A stretch of 8,051 nt of DNA from Pseudomonadota bacterium (lineage in GTDB: Bacteria; Pseudomonadota; Gammaproteobacteria; SZUA-229). Positions 1-6,125 of this stretch are shown one piece after another. Under the pieces are notes generated by a model. That model saw only the letters and a program-made list of their open reading frames with translations. It did no database searches and had not been told where the DNA came from. The translations under genes and the position numbers were made by a program. Location: NCBI GenBank assembly GCA_030836935.1, contig JAUPMA010000308.1, forward strand, positions 1 through 8,051, in the 5' to 3' direction. How positions within the stretch are numbered: position 1 is the first letter of the stretch; each line of letters opens with the position of its first letter.

Positions 1-357
1 CAGCAGGGATTTTATCTTGCCCATCAGTTCGGCTTCTTCTGCCGGTTTGACAATGTAGTCACTGGCACCCTGGCGTTGCGCCCACAAGCGGTCCGTATCC
101 TGATCCTTGCTGCTCAGCATGATGATGGGGATATGCTGCGTAGCGGTATTCTTGCTGATCTGGCGCGTTGCCTGAAAGCCGTTCAGTCCGGGCATCACCA
201 CATCCATCAAAATCAGATCGGGCAGATCGGCTGACGCACATTCAATTGCGCGTTCGCCATTCTCGGCAACCAGCACCTGATGCCCGTGTTTTTGCAGGAT
301 TTTGGTAAGACTATGCAGCTGCGTCGGGGAATCATCTACAACAAGTATTTTTGCCAT
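1..357 (-). CDS. pilH: PilH-like single-domain response regulator (3' end cut by window edge)
   Basis: This is a CheY-like receiver protein with no output domain, 119 residues visible. The acidic pair D8/D9, the phospho-acceptor D52 in LMDVVMPGLNGFQATRQ, the switch serine S82 and K104 in the VKP motif are all present, so phosphorylation chemistry looks intact. The opening AKILVVDDSPTQ and the GLNGFQATRQ and KDQDTDR..RQGASDY segments match my memory of Pseudomonas PilH, the regulator that works with PilG in the Pil-Chp system controlling type IV pilus twitching. PilH is about 121 residues, so only a few codons and the stop are missing. The ATG at 357 follows an AAGG ribosome site 7 nt upstream. 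pilG, which precedes pilH in Pseudomonas, is not next to it; gspB lies upstream instead. Another CheY-like paralogue (PilG, or a stand-alone receiver) is the main alternative. Confidence 0.83.
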   Translation of the reverse strand, partial: MAKILVVDDSPTQLHSLTKILQKHGHQVLVAENGERAIECASADLPDLILMDVVMPGLNGFQATRQISKNTATQHIPIIMLSSKDQDTDRLWAQRQGASDYIVKPAEEAELMGKIKSLL

Positions 358-512
358 GTGAATGCCTTGCTCACTTCCCTGATCATTTTGGTTACGGAAT
401 ATTGTTGTTCACAATCCTAGCCTATTCTGGCAATTTCGCTGGCGTTTCCCGTTTAATGCCAGAGGCAATCACCGCCGCCTGTCCGGCGTTTATCTACGCC
501 AATCCCGAAGCC
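358..512. other. Gap between gspB and pilH
   Basis: This 155-bp gap holds only weak structure: a 5-bp dyad at 485-500, and CTGGCGTT/AATGCCAG at 439-446 and 455-462, which pairs slightly better as plus-strand RNA. No convincing promoter hexamers are visible for pilH, although the AT-rich stretch near 390-425 is the likeliest place for one. Confidence 0.5.
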
Positions 513-1136
513 TTACTGAAATGACCAGTCGTGCAGTACCGGCACCCTGAAAAGCTGCCCCTGATAATCAAATATCACACTGTCCGGCGTAATTTGCAGC
601 AGGGTCAGCCCGGACAATAACGCATCGCCTTCACTCATCGACCGGCCATTGATAATGACGCTGCGCTGGCGCGGATTGGCTGAATAGACATGCCCGGCAA
701 ACTGCATGGACGGAATGGATTGCTGCAGCAGGGATGGCAGCTGCTCGATGAATGGCACGGCGTCGGGCTGGATTTCCTGCCGTGGCGCTTCCGTCATTAC
801 CGGTTTTGCCACCGGTGATAGTGACGGTGGCGGCGCCATGACTGGTGCCGGAGGCACACTGACTGTTGGCGGTGCAGGAGTTTCCACCGCAGCCGCCACA
901 GCCGCCGGCCCTGTCGCCGCCGGTGGCGCAGCGGGTTCCGCCCAGGGACGTAACCAGCCCAGCAAAAAAACCAGTGCCAGCAGCGTTATACCCAGTGCCC
1001 CGGCTACCCAATACGGCCAGCGCGCCGTGGATGGCCCGGCAACCGCCACGCTCTGATGCAGGGTTTGCAGATCCGGCACCTGGCCACGGCTGCGTTCCTG
1101 CTGGGATTTTTTCAGGGCTTCAAGAATGTATGACAT
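513..1136 (-). CDS. gspB: Type II secretion assembly protein GspB/ExeB
   Basis: The 207-residue inner-membrane protein has three parts. A short cytoplasmic N-terminus opens with MSYILEALKKSQQER, a hallmark of GspB/ExeB. A single membrane helix spans about residues 42-61. A long Ala/Pro-rich periplasmic linker (about 66-125) leads to a compact C-terminal domain (about 142-205) with the pattern GHVYS...R.VIING....EGD.L..G..L and a final HDW. In Aeromonas, ExeA and ExeB form a complex that uses ATP and peptidoglycan binding to help the secretin GspD assemble in the outer membrane; this role is known for the family and inferred here. Its ATG shares one base with the gspA stop (TGATG) and an AGGA lies just upstream, which fits translational coupling. 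I see no classical terminator after it: a 5-bp dyad at 485-500 lacks a U-tract. Confidence 0.9.
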   Translation of the reverse strand: MSYILEALKKSQQERSRGQVPDLQTLHQSVAVAGPSTARWPYWVAGALGITLLALVFLLGWLRPWAEPAAPPAATGPAAVAAAVETPAPPTVSVPPAPVMAPPPSLSPVAKPVMTEAPRQEIQPDAVPFIEQLPSLLQQSIPSMQFAGHVYSANPRQRSVIINGRSMSEGDALLSGLTLLQITPDSVIFDYQGQLFRVPVLHDWSFQ

Positions 1137-2770
1137 CAGTCCTGGCCTTCGGCGAGCTGAACCAGTTTCGGTTCCACCGCGCCACTGGCTTCATTAAGAT
1201 GAATCAGGGTTTGCACGCCGGCTACGCCATCGGCGAGCAGGCCCTGCTCCAGCTGAAACTGTTTTACCTGCTCTGCCAGCAGCGCGTCATATTCGCCGGA
1301 TTCAACCAGCGGCACAGCCGGATTCATCTGGCTGAATTTTTGCCGCAGCCACAACACATCGGTGCCGCTGTAACCTACATGCATCATACCGGTGTAGCCC
1401 GGCGGCCGTTGCCACAGCAATATGAATTCACCACGCCAGTAATCCTGCAAGCCGGCAACCGGCAAATGCTGTTTTGTCCCGGCCAGATCCAGCACCGCCG
1501 TTTCATCAATCACGGCAAGCAGCGTGGCAAACAGGGCATCACCGTTTGCATCATAAAGCTTCAGGATCACCGGCCGGTTATAGGCATAGAGCCTGTCCAT
1601 GTCGCCGGTTTCGGTCAAACAATCCAGCGCATTCAGTTGCGCAAAAAAACAGGGCGTGCCGTGCTGCTCCGGCTGGTAATCAAACTGCCACAGCGTAAAC
1701 AGGGACTGGAAAGCCAGCACATAACTGCGCAGGGCATGATCGGCATCCGGCCAGATGATTTGCGATGTAACCACCGGTGTTGCGACAACTGCGGGCGGTG
1801 GCGGTGGCGGCGATGGCAATGCCTCGGCCGGCGGCGGGATTTCTTCCGCCAGCGGTTCAACCACCACCGGTTTTTCATATCCGTAATTAAACCAGACCAG
1901 TGTAACCAGCAGCGCCAGCAACAGACCCAGCAGCGCAACCCGCACACGCTGATGATCCGGGCGGGCGCCAAACACTTCATCTGCGGCGCGATTCAGGATG
2001 GCGACATTCGCCTGCGATTTGTTCTGCACATACGCGCCCAGCAGGGCACGGTCGCACAACACATTAACCAGGCGCGGCACACCGTTGCTTAACTGGTGCA
2101 ACCGCCGCAGGCTGGCATTGCCGAACAACGGCTCGCGACAACCTGCCACCAGCAAACGATGCTGCACATAGGCGCGGGTTTCGGCCAGGTTGAGCGGCTC
2201 CAGGTGATAACGTGCGGTAATGCGCTGCGATAATTGCGACATGGAAGGCTGCGCCAGTTGCTCGCGCAACTCCGGCTGGCCGAGCAAAATAATCTGCAGC
2301 AACTTGCGCTCGGCGGTTTCAAGATTGGTGAGCAGGCGCAACTGCTCCAGCACATCGGCGGCGAGATTCTGCGCTTCGTCAATCAGCACCACCGTGTTCT
2401 CGCCACGCGCATGCGCCGCCAGCAAATCACGGCTGATGGCATCCACATGCGCCTTGATGCTGTCCTGCTGTGCTGGCCGCTCGATATGCAATTCATCACA
2501 CACCGATTGCAGCAATTCCAGCGCACTCATCATCGGGTTCAGCACCAGCGCCAGCCGCGTGTTGCGCGGAATCTGTTCCAGCAGGCAACGGCTCACTGTA
2601 GTTTTGCCGGTGCCCACATCGCCCGTCAGCAAAATAAACGCACCACTGGATTTCAGGCCATAGAGCAAATGCGCCAGTGCCTCGCGATGGCGCTCACTCA
2701 TGTAGAGATAACGCGGATCGGGCGCGATGGAGAAAGGGAGTTCGTTGAGGCTGAAGTGTTGCTGGTACAT
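1136..2770 (-). CDS. gspA: Type II secretion ATPase GspA/ExeA with peptidoglycan-binding domain
   Basis: The 544-residue protein starts with an AAA+ ATPase: Walker A G50-D-V-G-T-G-K56-T-T, Walker B VVLID131-E132, a GQPEL sensor region (164-168), R183 as a possible arginine finger and a GVPRLVN sensor-2 segment with R233. One membrane helix follows at about 277-295, then a Pro-rich linker (about 312-327). The periplasmic part holds a C39-peptidase-like domain (about 345-458, with C374 in GTPCFFAQLNALDCL), which I expect to be non-catalytic as in ExeA, and a peptidoglycan-binding domain (about 465-528). With GspB it should remodel or bind peptidoglycan so that the GspD secretin can multimerize. 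The start is fixed: an in-frame TAA lies 9 nt upstream (2780-2782), and the first residues match the ExeA family N-terminus. No ribosome site fits before it (see the promoter entry). The length is normal for the family. Confidence 0.93.
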   Translation of the reverse strand: MYQQHFSLNELPFSIAPDPRYLYMSERHREALAHLLYGLKSSGAFILLTGDVGTGKTTVSRCLLEQIPRNTRLALVLNPMMSALELLQSVCDELHIERPAQQDSIKAHVDAISRDLLAAHARGENTVVLIDEAQNLAADVLEQLRLLTNLETAERKLLQIILLGQPELREQLAQPSMSQLSQRITARYHLEPLNLAETRAYVQHRLLVAGCREPLFGNASLRRLHQLSNGVPRLVNVLCDRALLGAYVQNKSQANVAILNRAADEVFGARPDHQRVRVALLGLLLALLVTLVWFNYGYEKPVVVEPLAEEIPPPAEALPSPPPPPPAVVATPVVTSQIIWPDADHALRSYVLAFQSLFTLWQFDYQPEQHGTPCFFAQLNALDCLTETGDMDRLYAYNRPVILKLYDANGDALFATLLAVIDETAVLDLAGTKQHLPVAGLQDYWRGEFILLWQRPPGYTGMMHVGYSGTDVLWLRQKFSQMNPAVPLVESGEYDALLAEQVKQFQLEQGLLADGVAGVQTLIHLNEASGAVEPKLVQLAEGQD

Positions 2771-2806
2771 GGGCGGGCATTATAGGGTACGAGAGCGCGG
2801 AAACAA
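2771..2806 (-). promoter_or_regulatory. Predicted sigma-70 promoter of gspAB, leaderless arrangement
   Basis: On the minus strand a perfect TATAAT (2784-2779) sits 8 nt before the gspA ATG. A weaker -35 TTGTTT (2806-2801) lies 16 nt upstream of it, inside the U-tract of the preceding terminator. The expected transcription start, 6-8 nt past the -10 box, falls within a base or two of the start codon, leaving no room for a Shine-Dalgarno sequence. The sequence between -10 and ATG is GC-rich (GCCCGCCC). Confidence 0.6.
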
Positions 2807-2832
2807 AAAAGCCGGCGAATGCCGGCTTTTTT
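2801..2832 (-). terminator. Strong intrinsic terminator after the lipoprotein gene
   Basis: A perfect 12-bp stem, AAAAAAGCCGGC (2805-2816) and GCCGGCTTTTTT (2821-2832), with a GAAT loop, is followed on the minus strand by T6-G-T3. It lies 20 nt past the TAA of the small lipoprotein gene. The A/T flanks make it bidirectional in form, but no plus-strand gene ends here. Confidence 0.88.
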
Positions 2833-2851
2833 GCTGCCAATCAGTTTGCGG

Positions 2852-3235
2852 TTACTGATTGTCCTGTTGCACTTCGTTGCCCAGGTCGATGTACGACTGA
2901 TTAATGCCTTGCTGCAATATGACATTTTCTCCCATGGACTTCAGTAATTCAGTTGCTAATTGAATTTCGCTTGGTGATGACTTGCTGTTGTAACCACACG
3001 TCGCTACAGCAGTGTTTACACAAGTAGTAGGGTTATATTGATATGAACAAATGTAGTCACCACCAATTTGATACCAGGCATCAGTACTGTTGGCGCACGC
3101 TTCTAAATTGCCGCCACTATCGCATGTGACCACAGCACCAAAATAACTGGAACAAACTGTCTCCGGTTCAACTTCACACGCCACAATCTGGCTACCGACA
3201 AACAGAACAAAAATAACTTTAATCAGGTTTTTCAT
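2852..3235 (-). CDS. Small Cys-rich predicted lipoprotein, unknown function
   Basis: I do not recognise this 127-residue protein. Residues 1-19 form a signal peptide (MKNLIK, then a hydrophobic run) that ends in the lipobox I-V-A-C20, so signal peptidase II should cleave before C20. The residue at +2 is Glu, which in enterobacterial rules does not retain a lipoprotein in the inner membrane, so outer-membrane anchoring is likely. The mature part carries six further cysteines (C28, C38, C47, C63, C72, C80), enough for three disulfides, followed by a Cys-free C-terminal tail rich in Gln and Asn (about 84-127) that may be helical. The ATG at 3235 has a GGAG 9 nt upstream. Composition differs from the neighbours: about 38% GC over 2941-3060 by hand count against about 58% in a gspA stretch. 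This suggests recent acquisition or a fast-evolving lineage-specific gene. It stands alone between mazG and a strong terminator. Confidence 0.72.
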   Translation of the reverse strand: MKNLIKVIFVLFVGSQIVACEVEPETVCSSYFGAVVTCDSGGNLEACANSTDAWYQIGGDYICSYQYNPTTCVNTAVATCGYNSKSSPSEIQLATELLKSMGENVILQQGINQSYIDLGNEVQQDNQ

Positions 3236-3302
3236 GTTTTCGTCTCCGGTTTGGTTACATAATCAGGCTTTGATTCATTGTATTATCCAGCAAACGGTGA
3301 TT

Positions 3303-3340
3303 CCGGCATCCTCCAAAAGAATGACCCGGATTCATGCCGG
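3303..3340. repeat. REP-like dyad at the 3' end of mazG
   Basis: CCGGCAT (3303-3309) and ATGCCGG (3334-3340) form a 7-bp inverted repeat with a 24-nt loop. The right arm covers the last codons and stop of mazG. No U-tract follows on the minus strand, so it is not a classical terminator. The CCGG/CATG-rich wording resembles dispersed intergenic palindromes of gammaproteobacteria, but one copy in this window cannot prove that. Confidence 0.3.
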
Positions 3341-4120
3341 CCATGTCTTGGCCTTCTGCCACAATTCTTCCAGCTCATCACTGTGACACTGCTGGATATC
3401 ACGCCCCTGCTGCTGCAACTGCTGTTCAATAAAACCAAAACGTTTTTCGAACTTGTGATTGCACTGCCGCAGTGCTTCCTCGCTATCCACATCCAGGTGC
3501 CGCGCCAGGTTCACGCAGGTAAACAGCAGATCACCCAGCTCTTCGCGCTGGGCAGATTGGTCACCCGACTGCATGGCTGCACGCAGTTCCGCAATTTCTT
3601 CATTTAGTTTATCCAGCACCGGCGCGATGGCCGGCCAGTCGAAACCAACCCGTGCTGCCCGCTTTTGCAGTTTTTGTGCGCGCTTGAGCGCCGGCAGGGA
3701 TCTGGCGACACCTTCCAGTATAGAAGCCTTTTTTTCATCTGCCAGTGCATCCCGCTCGGCGGCCTTGGTTTTTTCCCAGTTGTCATGCACCGCCTGCTCA
3801 GTATCAAATCTGGCATCGGCAAACACATGCGGATGACGGCGCACCAGCTTGTCGTTAATGCCATCGACTACATCCGCAAATTCAAACAAGCCCCGCTCTT
3901 TTGCCATTTGCGCATAGAACACCACCTGGAACAGCAAATCACCCAGCTCCGATTTAAGTTCGCGCATGTCGCCGCGCTCGATGCTGTCGGCCACCTCATA
4001 AGCTTCCTCCAGCGTGTAAGGCACAATGGTTCTGAAAGTTTGTTTGATGTCCCATGGACAACCGGTTTGCGGATGCCGCAGGGCGGCCATGATGTCGAGA
4101 AGTTGCTGAATGTTTTTCAT
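3332..4120 (-). CDS. mazG: Nucleoside triphosphate pyrophosphohydrolase MazG
   Basis: The 262-residue protein matches the two-domain E. coli-type MazG (263 residues). Such enzymes hydrolyse NTPs and dNTPs to the monophosphate and pyrophosphate in the cytoplasm, clearing non-canonical nucleotides and, in E. coli, lowering ppGpp during MazEF stress. The first repeat has the opening HPQTGCPWD (16-24), then E38-E39-x-x-E42 and E58-x-x-D61 in LKSELGDLLFQVVF, and later HPHVF (96-100) and NWEKTK (114-119). The second repeat has E174-E175-x-x-E178 and E194-x-x-D197 in REELGDLLFTCVNLARHL, followed by KFEKRFGFIE (223-232). Both Mg-binding sets look intact. The ATG at 4120 has only a weak GGA 6 nt upstream. 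The leader before it contains strong hairpins. Neither mazE/mazF nor relA is adjacent. Confidence 0.95.
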   Translation of the reverse strand: MKNIQQLLDIMAALRHPQTGCPWDIKQTFRTIVPYTLEEAYEVADSIERGDMRELKSELGDLLFQVVFYAQMAKERGLFEFADVVDGINDKLVRRHPHVFADARFDTEQAVHDNWEKTKAAERDALADEKKASILEGVARSLPALKRAQKLQKRAARVGFDWPAIAPVLDKLNEEIAELRAAMQSGDQSAQREELGDLLFTCVNLARHLDVDSEEALRQCNHKFEKRFGFIEQQLQQQGRDIQQCHSDELEELWQKAKTWPA

Positions 4121-4144
4121 GCGATGTCCGATATATGTTGTTTG

Positions 4145-4246
4145 CCCGGTTCAATCCGTCCTGACCCCAACGCCATTAAGTTAAGGCGCACCTGCAACAA
4201 ATTCATCCTTAATGACATTGGAACTACCCCGTACAACCGGGATAGT
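4145..4246 (-). promoter_or_regulatory. Structured leader region upstream of mazG (two adjacent hairpins)
   Basis: Read as minus-strand RNA, the first hairpin is ACUAUCCCG (4246-4238), a 6-nt loop and CGGGGUAGU (4231-4223): 9 pairs including one G-U. One base later comes CCAAUGUCAUUAAG (4221-4208), a 27-nt loop and CUUAAUGGCGUUGG (4180-4167): 14 pairs including two G-U. On the plus strand these three wobble positions become C-A mismatches, so the fold favours the mazG-sense transcript. Two competing pairings exist: CCCGGUU (4241-4235) with AACCGGG (4151-4145), and CGCC (4188-4185) with GGCG (4174-4171). It could be a 5'-UTR regulator, or the remnant of a mobile-element end. I recognise no known riboswitch. 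Confidence 0.45.
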
Positions 4247-4260
4247 CACTCACTTGCAAA

Positions 4261-4289
4261 AATACTGCACTGCATTAATTTTCAGTCAA
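4261..4289 (-). promoter_or_regulatory. Candidate promoter of mazG
   Basis: TTGACT (4289-4284, five of six to the -35 consensus) lies right after the U-tract of the upstream terminator. AGTATT (4266-4261) is 17 nt downstream and matches the -10 consensus at only three of six positions. Transcription would start near 4254, just ahead of the first leader hairpin, giving a leader of roughly 130 nt. Confidence 0.4.
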
Positions 4290-4320
4290 AACAAAAAGGG
4301 CGGTCAAACCGCCCTTTTTT
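4289..4320 (-). terminator. Intrinsic terminator after the YfaZ-like gene
   Basis: AAAAAGGGCGGT (4293-4304) and ACCGCCCTTTTT (4308-4319) pair perfectly over 12 bp with a 3-nt loop. On the minus strand the run TTTTTGTTTT follows. It begins about 22 nt past the stop codon of the YfaZ-like gene. Confidence 0.88.
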
Positions 4321-4342
4321 AATTCACGCGCGTCTTCACACT

Positions 4343-4921
4343 TCAAAAATCAATCCGCACCCCGAAATGTCCGTTGCCATCCATTTCATCGTATTCAGAA
4401 CCACCTTCCAGTTCATATTCCATGTAACGATAACCGATATAGGCGCGCGCACTCGGCGTCACTTCCAGCTCCACGGCAAAACGATATTCGTTGTATTGTT
4501 CGGCATCGCTGAAACTGGTGATGCTGGGCGCAATGAATCCCTCAACCAGAAAGGCGACAGGTGTTGACGAGGGGATGACATAACGCACCTGAATACCTAC
4601 AGCAAGTGCGCCGGCATCGGCATCGGGTGTGGTGTCATCCAGTTTGGCCATGGACAATTTGGCACCAACACCGAATTTCAGTGCGCGGTTATTGCCGGCG
4701 CTGCTGCCGGTAACAATGCCGCTGAGATTCAGTTGCATGTCATCCGTTTCGTTAAAGAAAGCACCCATGCCGATATCCAGGCCGCCATAACCGAATGTGG
4801 ATGACTTGGTAAGGTATGTGATTTCGGCGGCTTCGTTGGCAAGCTTGATATCAAAACCGGCGGCATTCGCCTGTACCGGAATAATGAATGCTGCCGCAAC
4901 AAACAGAAATTTCTTGAACAT
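4343..4921 (-). CDS. YfaZ-like outer-membrane beta-barrel protein
   Basis: The 192-residue protein has a clear Sec signal peptide: FKK, a hydrophobic stretch and VQANA, with cleavage most likely after A20. The mature part alternates polar and hydrophobic residues in short strands, is rich in Gly, Tyr and acidic turns (for example the GGSEYDEMDGNG segment near the end), and finishes with a C-terminal Phe (GVRIDF), the usual signal for insertion of barrels by the BAM machinery. The layout (an N-terminal FDIKLANEAAEI strand, GGLDIGMGAFFNETDD and GALAVGIQVRY) resembles the YfaZ family, whose function is not established. This assignment is from memory of the family pattern, and a generic OmpW/OprF-like small barrel is possible. 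The ATG at 4921 follows AAGGTG with a 6-nt spacer. TATGAT at about 50 nt upstream could be a -10 box, but I see no good -35. Its own terminator follows. Confidence 0.6.
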   Translation of the reverse strand: MFKKFLFVAAAFIIPVQANAAGFDIKLANEAAEITYLTKSSTFGYGGLDIGMGAFFNETDDMQLNLSGIVTGSSAGNNRALKFGVGAKLSMAKLDDTTPDADAGALAVGIQVRYVIPSSTPVAFLVEGFIAPSITSFSDAEQYNEYRFAVELEVTPSARAYIGYRYMEYELEGGSEYDEMDGNGHFGVRIDF

Positions 4922-4995
4922 AAATCACCTTGGGGTTAAGTCGGTCTGATGCGCGGCATCATACACAATGAAAGCCGTGAAAAACAGGCAGCAAA

Positions 4996-5973
4996 TCACA
5001 CTGTCTGGTAGTAGATATTCTGCGGATGCCGCGCCTGGGCGAAGAACAGCCAGCGCTCAAGCAACAGGCCCGTATACTGCACAACAAACGCGCCTGTCAG
5101 CACAATAATATTATTGTTTTGCATGCCGGCCATCAGCAACAGGACGGGCGCTACAAATACCAGCGCCATGAATATCCACTTTACGGATTGCAGGAACATG
5201 GCTTTTTTGCCGTGAAAATATTCGCGCGTGTTGTAGCTGCCGCCCATCGCCCCCTGCGCCATTTGCACAATCTGGCTGTGGCGCACGCCAATTGCGCTGC
5301 GAAGAGTGGATTTGTATTTGAGTTGTGAATTGCGAATCAGCGACGCACTGCGTGAAATAAATGCTGCCACGGTAATGATGATGGCCCAGGTGCCATAAAA
5401 TGGAGTGAGATCCGGCGCTGCCTCATGTGAAAACGCCGTTGCCAGGGTAAAACCGCTGGCGGTACCCAGCAATAAATAATTAATGACTGTCAGCGGGCTT
5501 GACCATTCCTGCAAAAACCGGATGGAAGCGTAAATCATGGCGGTGCAAAGAAACAGCAAAAAAACAGCCAGCGAACCCAGCGCACCCGCCAGCAGGCTGG
5601 CATGAAAAGTCACACCGGTTCCGGTAGTGGCGATCACCGCATCCCAGCCCATGAAATGCATGGCACCATAAACAAACACAAACAGCATAACGATCGGCAA
5701 CACAATCACTTCACGCGACAACCAGGATGTGCGCCACATCGCCGCCGCTCTCCAGGCACGCTCGGGATGACCCAGATGAAAAAATGATGCCAGCAAACCG
5801 GAAACCAGAAATGACAACGCAATCAGACTGCCCGCTGCATAAAAACCGCTGCTGTCCTGCGCCGGTAAAAATTGTGCGGCAGCATAGGACTGGCCGGTAA
5901 ACAGCGCCAGAAACATACCCTGACCAACACCGATCAGCGTGGTGAGAAAAATTACTGAAAACGCGGGATGCAT
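4996..5973 (-). CDS. soeC: Membrane anchor of sulfite dehydrogenase, SoeC (DmsC/NrfD-type)
   Basis: The 325-residue integral membrane protein has about eight predicted helices (near 4-26, 45-67, 87-109, 126-152, 160-182, 191-208, 264-283 and 288-310). It carries the DmsC-family block FHLGHPERAWRAAAMWRTSW (65-84), followed by LSREVI. As SoeC it would anchor SoeAB on the cytoplasmic face and pass electrons from sulfite oxidation to the quinone pool. Haem ligands are not expected in this family. I start it at 5973, because the resulting MHPAFSVIFLTTLIGVGQG matches the family N-terminus and an AGGAG lies 5 nt upstream. An in-frame ATG at 6018 would add 15 residues encoded by the heptamer repeat and is unlikely. 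Without soeB and soeA next door it could only be called a DmsC-like anchor. Confidence 0.85.
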   Translation of the reverse strand: MHPAFSVIFLTTLIGVGQGMFLALFTGQSYAAAQFLPAQDSSGFYAAGSLIALSFLVSGLLASFFHLGHPERAWRAAAMWRTSWLSREVIVLPIVMLFVFVYGAMHFMGWDAVIATTGTGVTFHASLLAGALGSLAVFLLFLCTAMIYASIRFLQEWSSPLTVINYLLLGTASGFTLATAFSHEAAPDLTPFYGTWAIIITVAAFISRSASLIRNSQLKYKSTLRSAIGVRHSQIVQMAQGAMGGSYNTREYFHGKKAMFLQSVKWIFMALVFVAPVLLLMAGMQNNNIIVLTGAFVVQYTGLLLERWLFFAQARHPQNIYYQTV

Positions 5974-5978
5974 AAAAT

Positions 5979-5984
5979 CTCCTG
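5979..5984 (-). promoter_or_regulatory. Ribosome binding site that sets the soeC start
   Basis: CAGGAG (5984-5979) lies 5 nt before the ATG at 5973. It supports this start over the in-frame ATG at 6018, which has no comparable site and falls inside the heptamer repeat. Confidence 0.75.
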
Positions 5985-5987
5985 AAA

Positions 5988-6056
5988 CAAGTTGCAAGCA
6001 ACAAGGTTCAAGTAGCAAGCAAAAGCCTTTCCTTGCAACTTGCTACTTGATCCTTG
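5988..6056. repeat. Heptamer-phased inverted repeat between soeB and soeC
   Basis: On the plus strand CAAG recurs at exactly 7-nt steps (5988, 5995, 6002, 6009, 6016). After a short spacer its complement CTTG recurs at the same step (6032, 6039, 6046, 6053). The whole forms nested dyads. TCAAGTAGCAAG (6008-6019) pairs perfectly with CTTGCTACTTGA (6039-6050), and the stem continues after a T-T mismatch with CAAGG (6002-6006) and CCTTG (6052-6056). A competing perfect 11-bp pairing joins CAAGTTGCAAG (5988-5998) and CTTGCAACTTG (6032-6042). Its left edge touches the soeC ribosome site. I see nothing else convincing in the rest of this 152-bp gap. Confidence 0.85.
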
Positions 6057-6125
6057 CTACTCATACGGCGAATAAAATTGTTATCCGCACAATACATTTC
6101 ATTAAATAATCGAAACCAACACCAA

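Noticed and set aside
866..2092. A 408-codon open frame on the plus strand opposite gspA and gspB
   Set aside because: It runs antisense through two well-supported genes, has a low-complexity His/Gln/Arg-rich composition, and matches no family. It is a by-product of the codon usage of gspA.
4145..4246. Integron attC site as an explanation of the mazG leader dyad
   Set aside because: The paired core sites RYYYAAC and GTTRRRY are not both present at the ends, there is no cassette structure, and no integrase is in view.
3665..4567. A 300-codon plus-strand open frame spanning mazG, the leader hairpins and the YfaZ-like gene
   Set aside because: It crosses a clear terminator and two genes with strong family signals on the other strand, and its protein shows no domain.
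5974..6018. N-terminal extension of SoeC from the ATG at 6018
   Set aside because: The extra 15 residues come from the heptamer repeat, no ribosome site precedes that ATG, and the start at 5973 has both a strong AGGAG and the family N-terminus.
6081..6089. DnaA-box-like TTATCCGCA, repeated in soeB near 6203
   Set aside because: Each copy differs from the consensus TTATCCACA, one lies in coding sequence, and there is no clustering, AT-rich unwinding region or replication gene.
6073..6093. A lac-operator-like sequence on the minus strand in the soeB-soeC gap (CGGATAACAATTT preceded by ATTGTG)
   Set aside because: The right half matches lacO1, but two bases are missing at the centre, which breaks the half-site spacing. 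No LacI-family gene or sugar gene is nearby. Probably chance.
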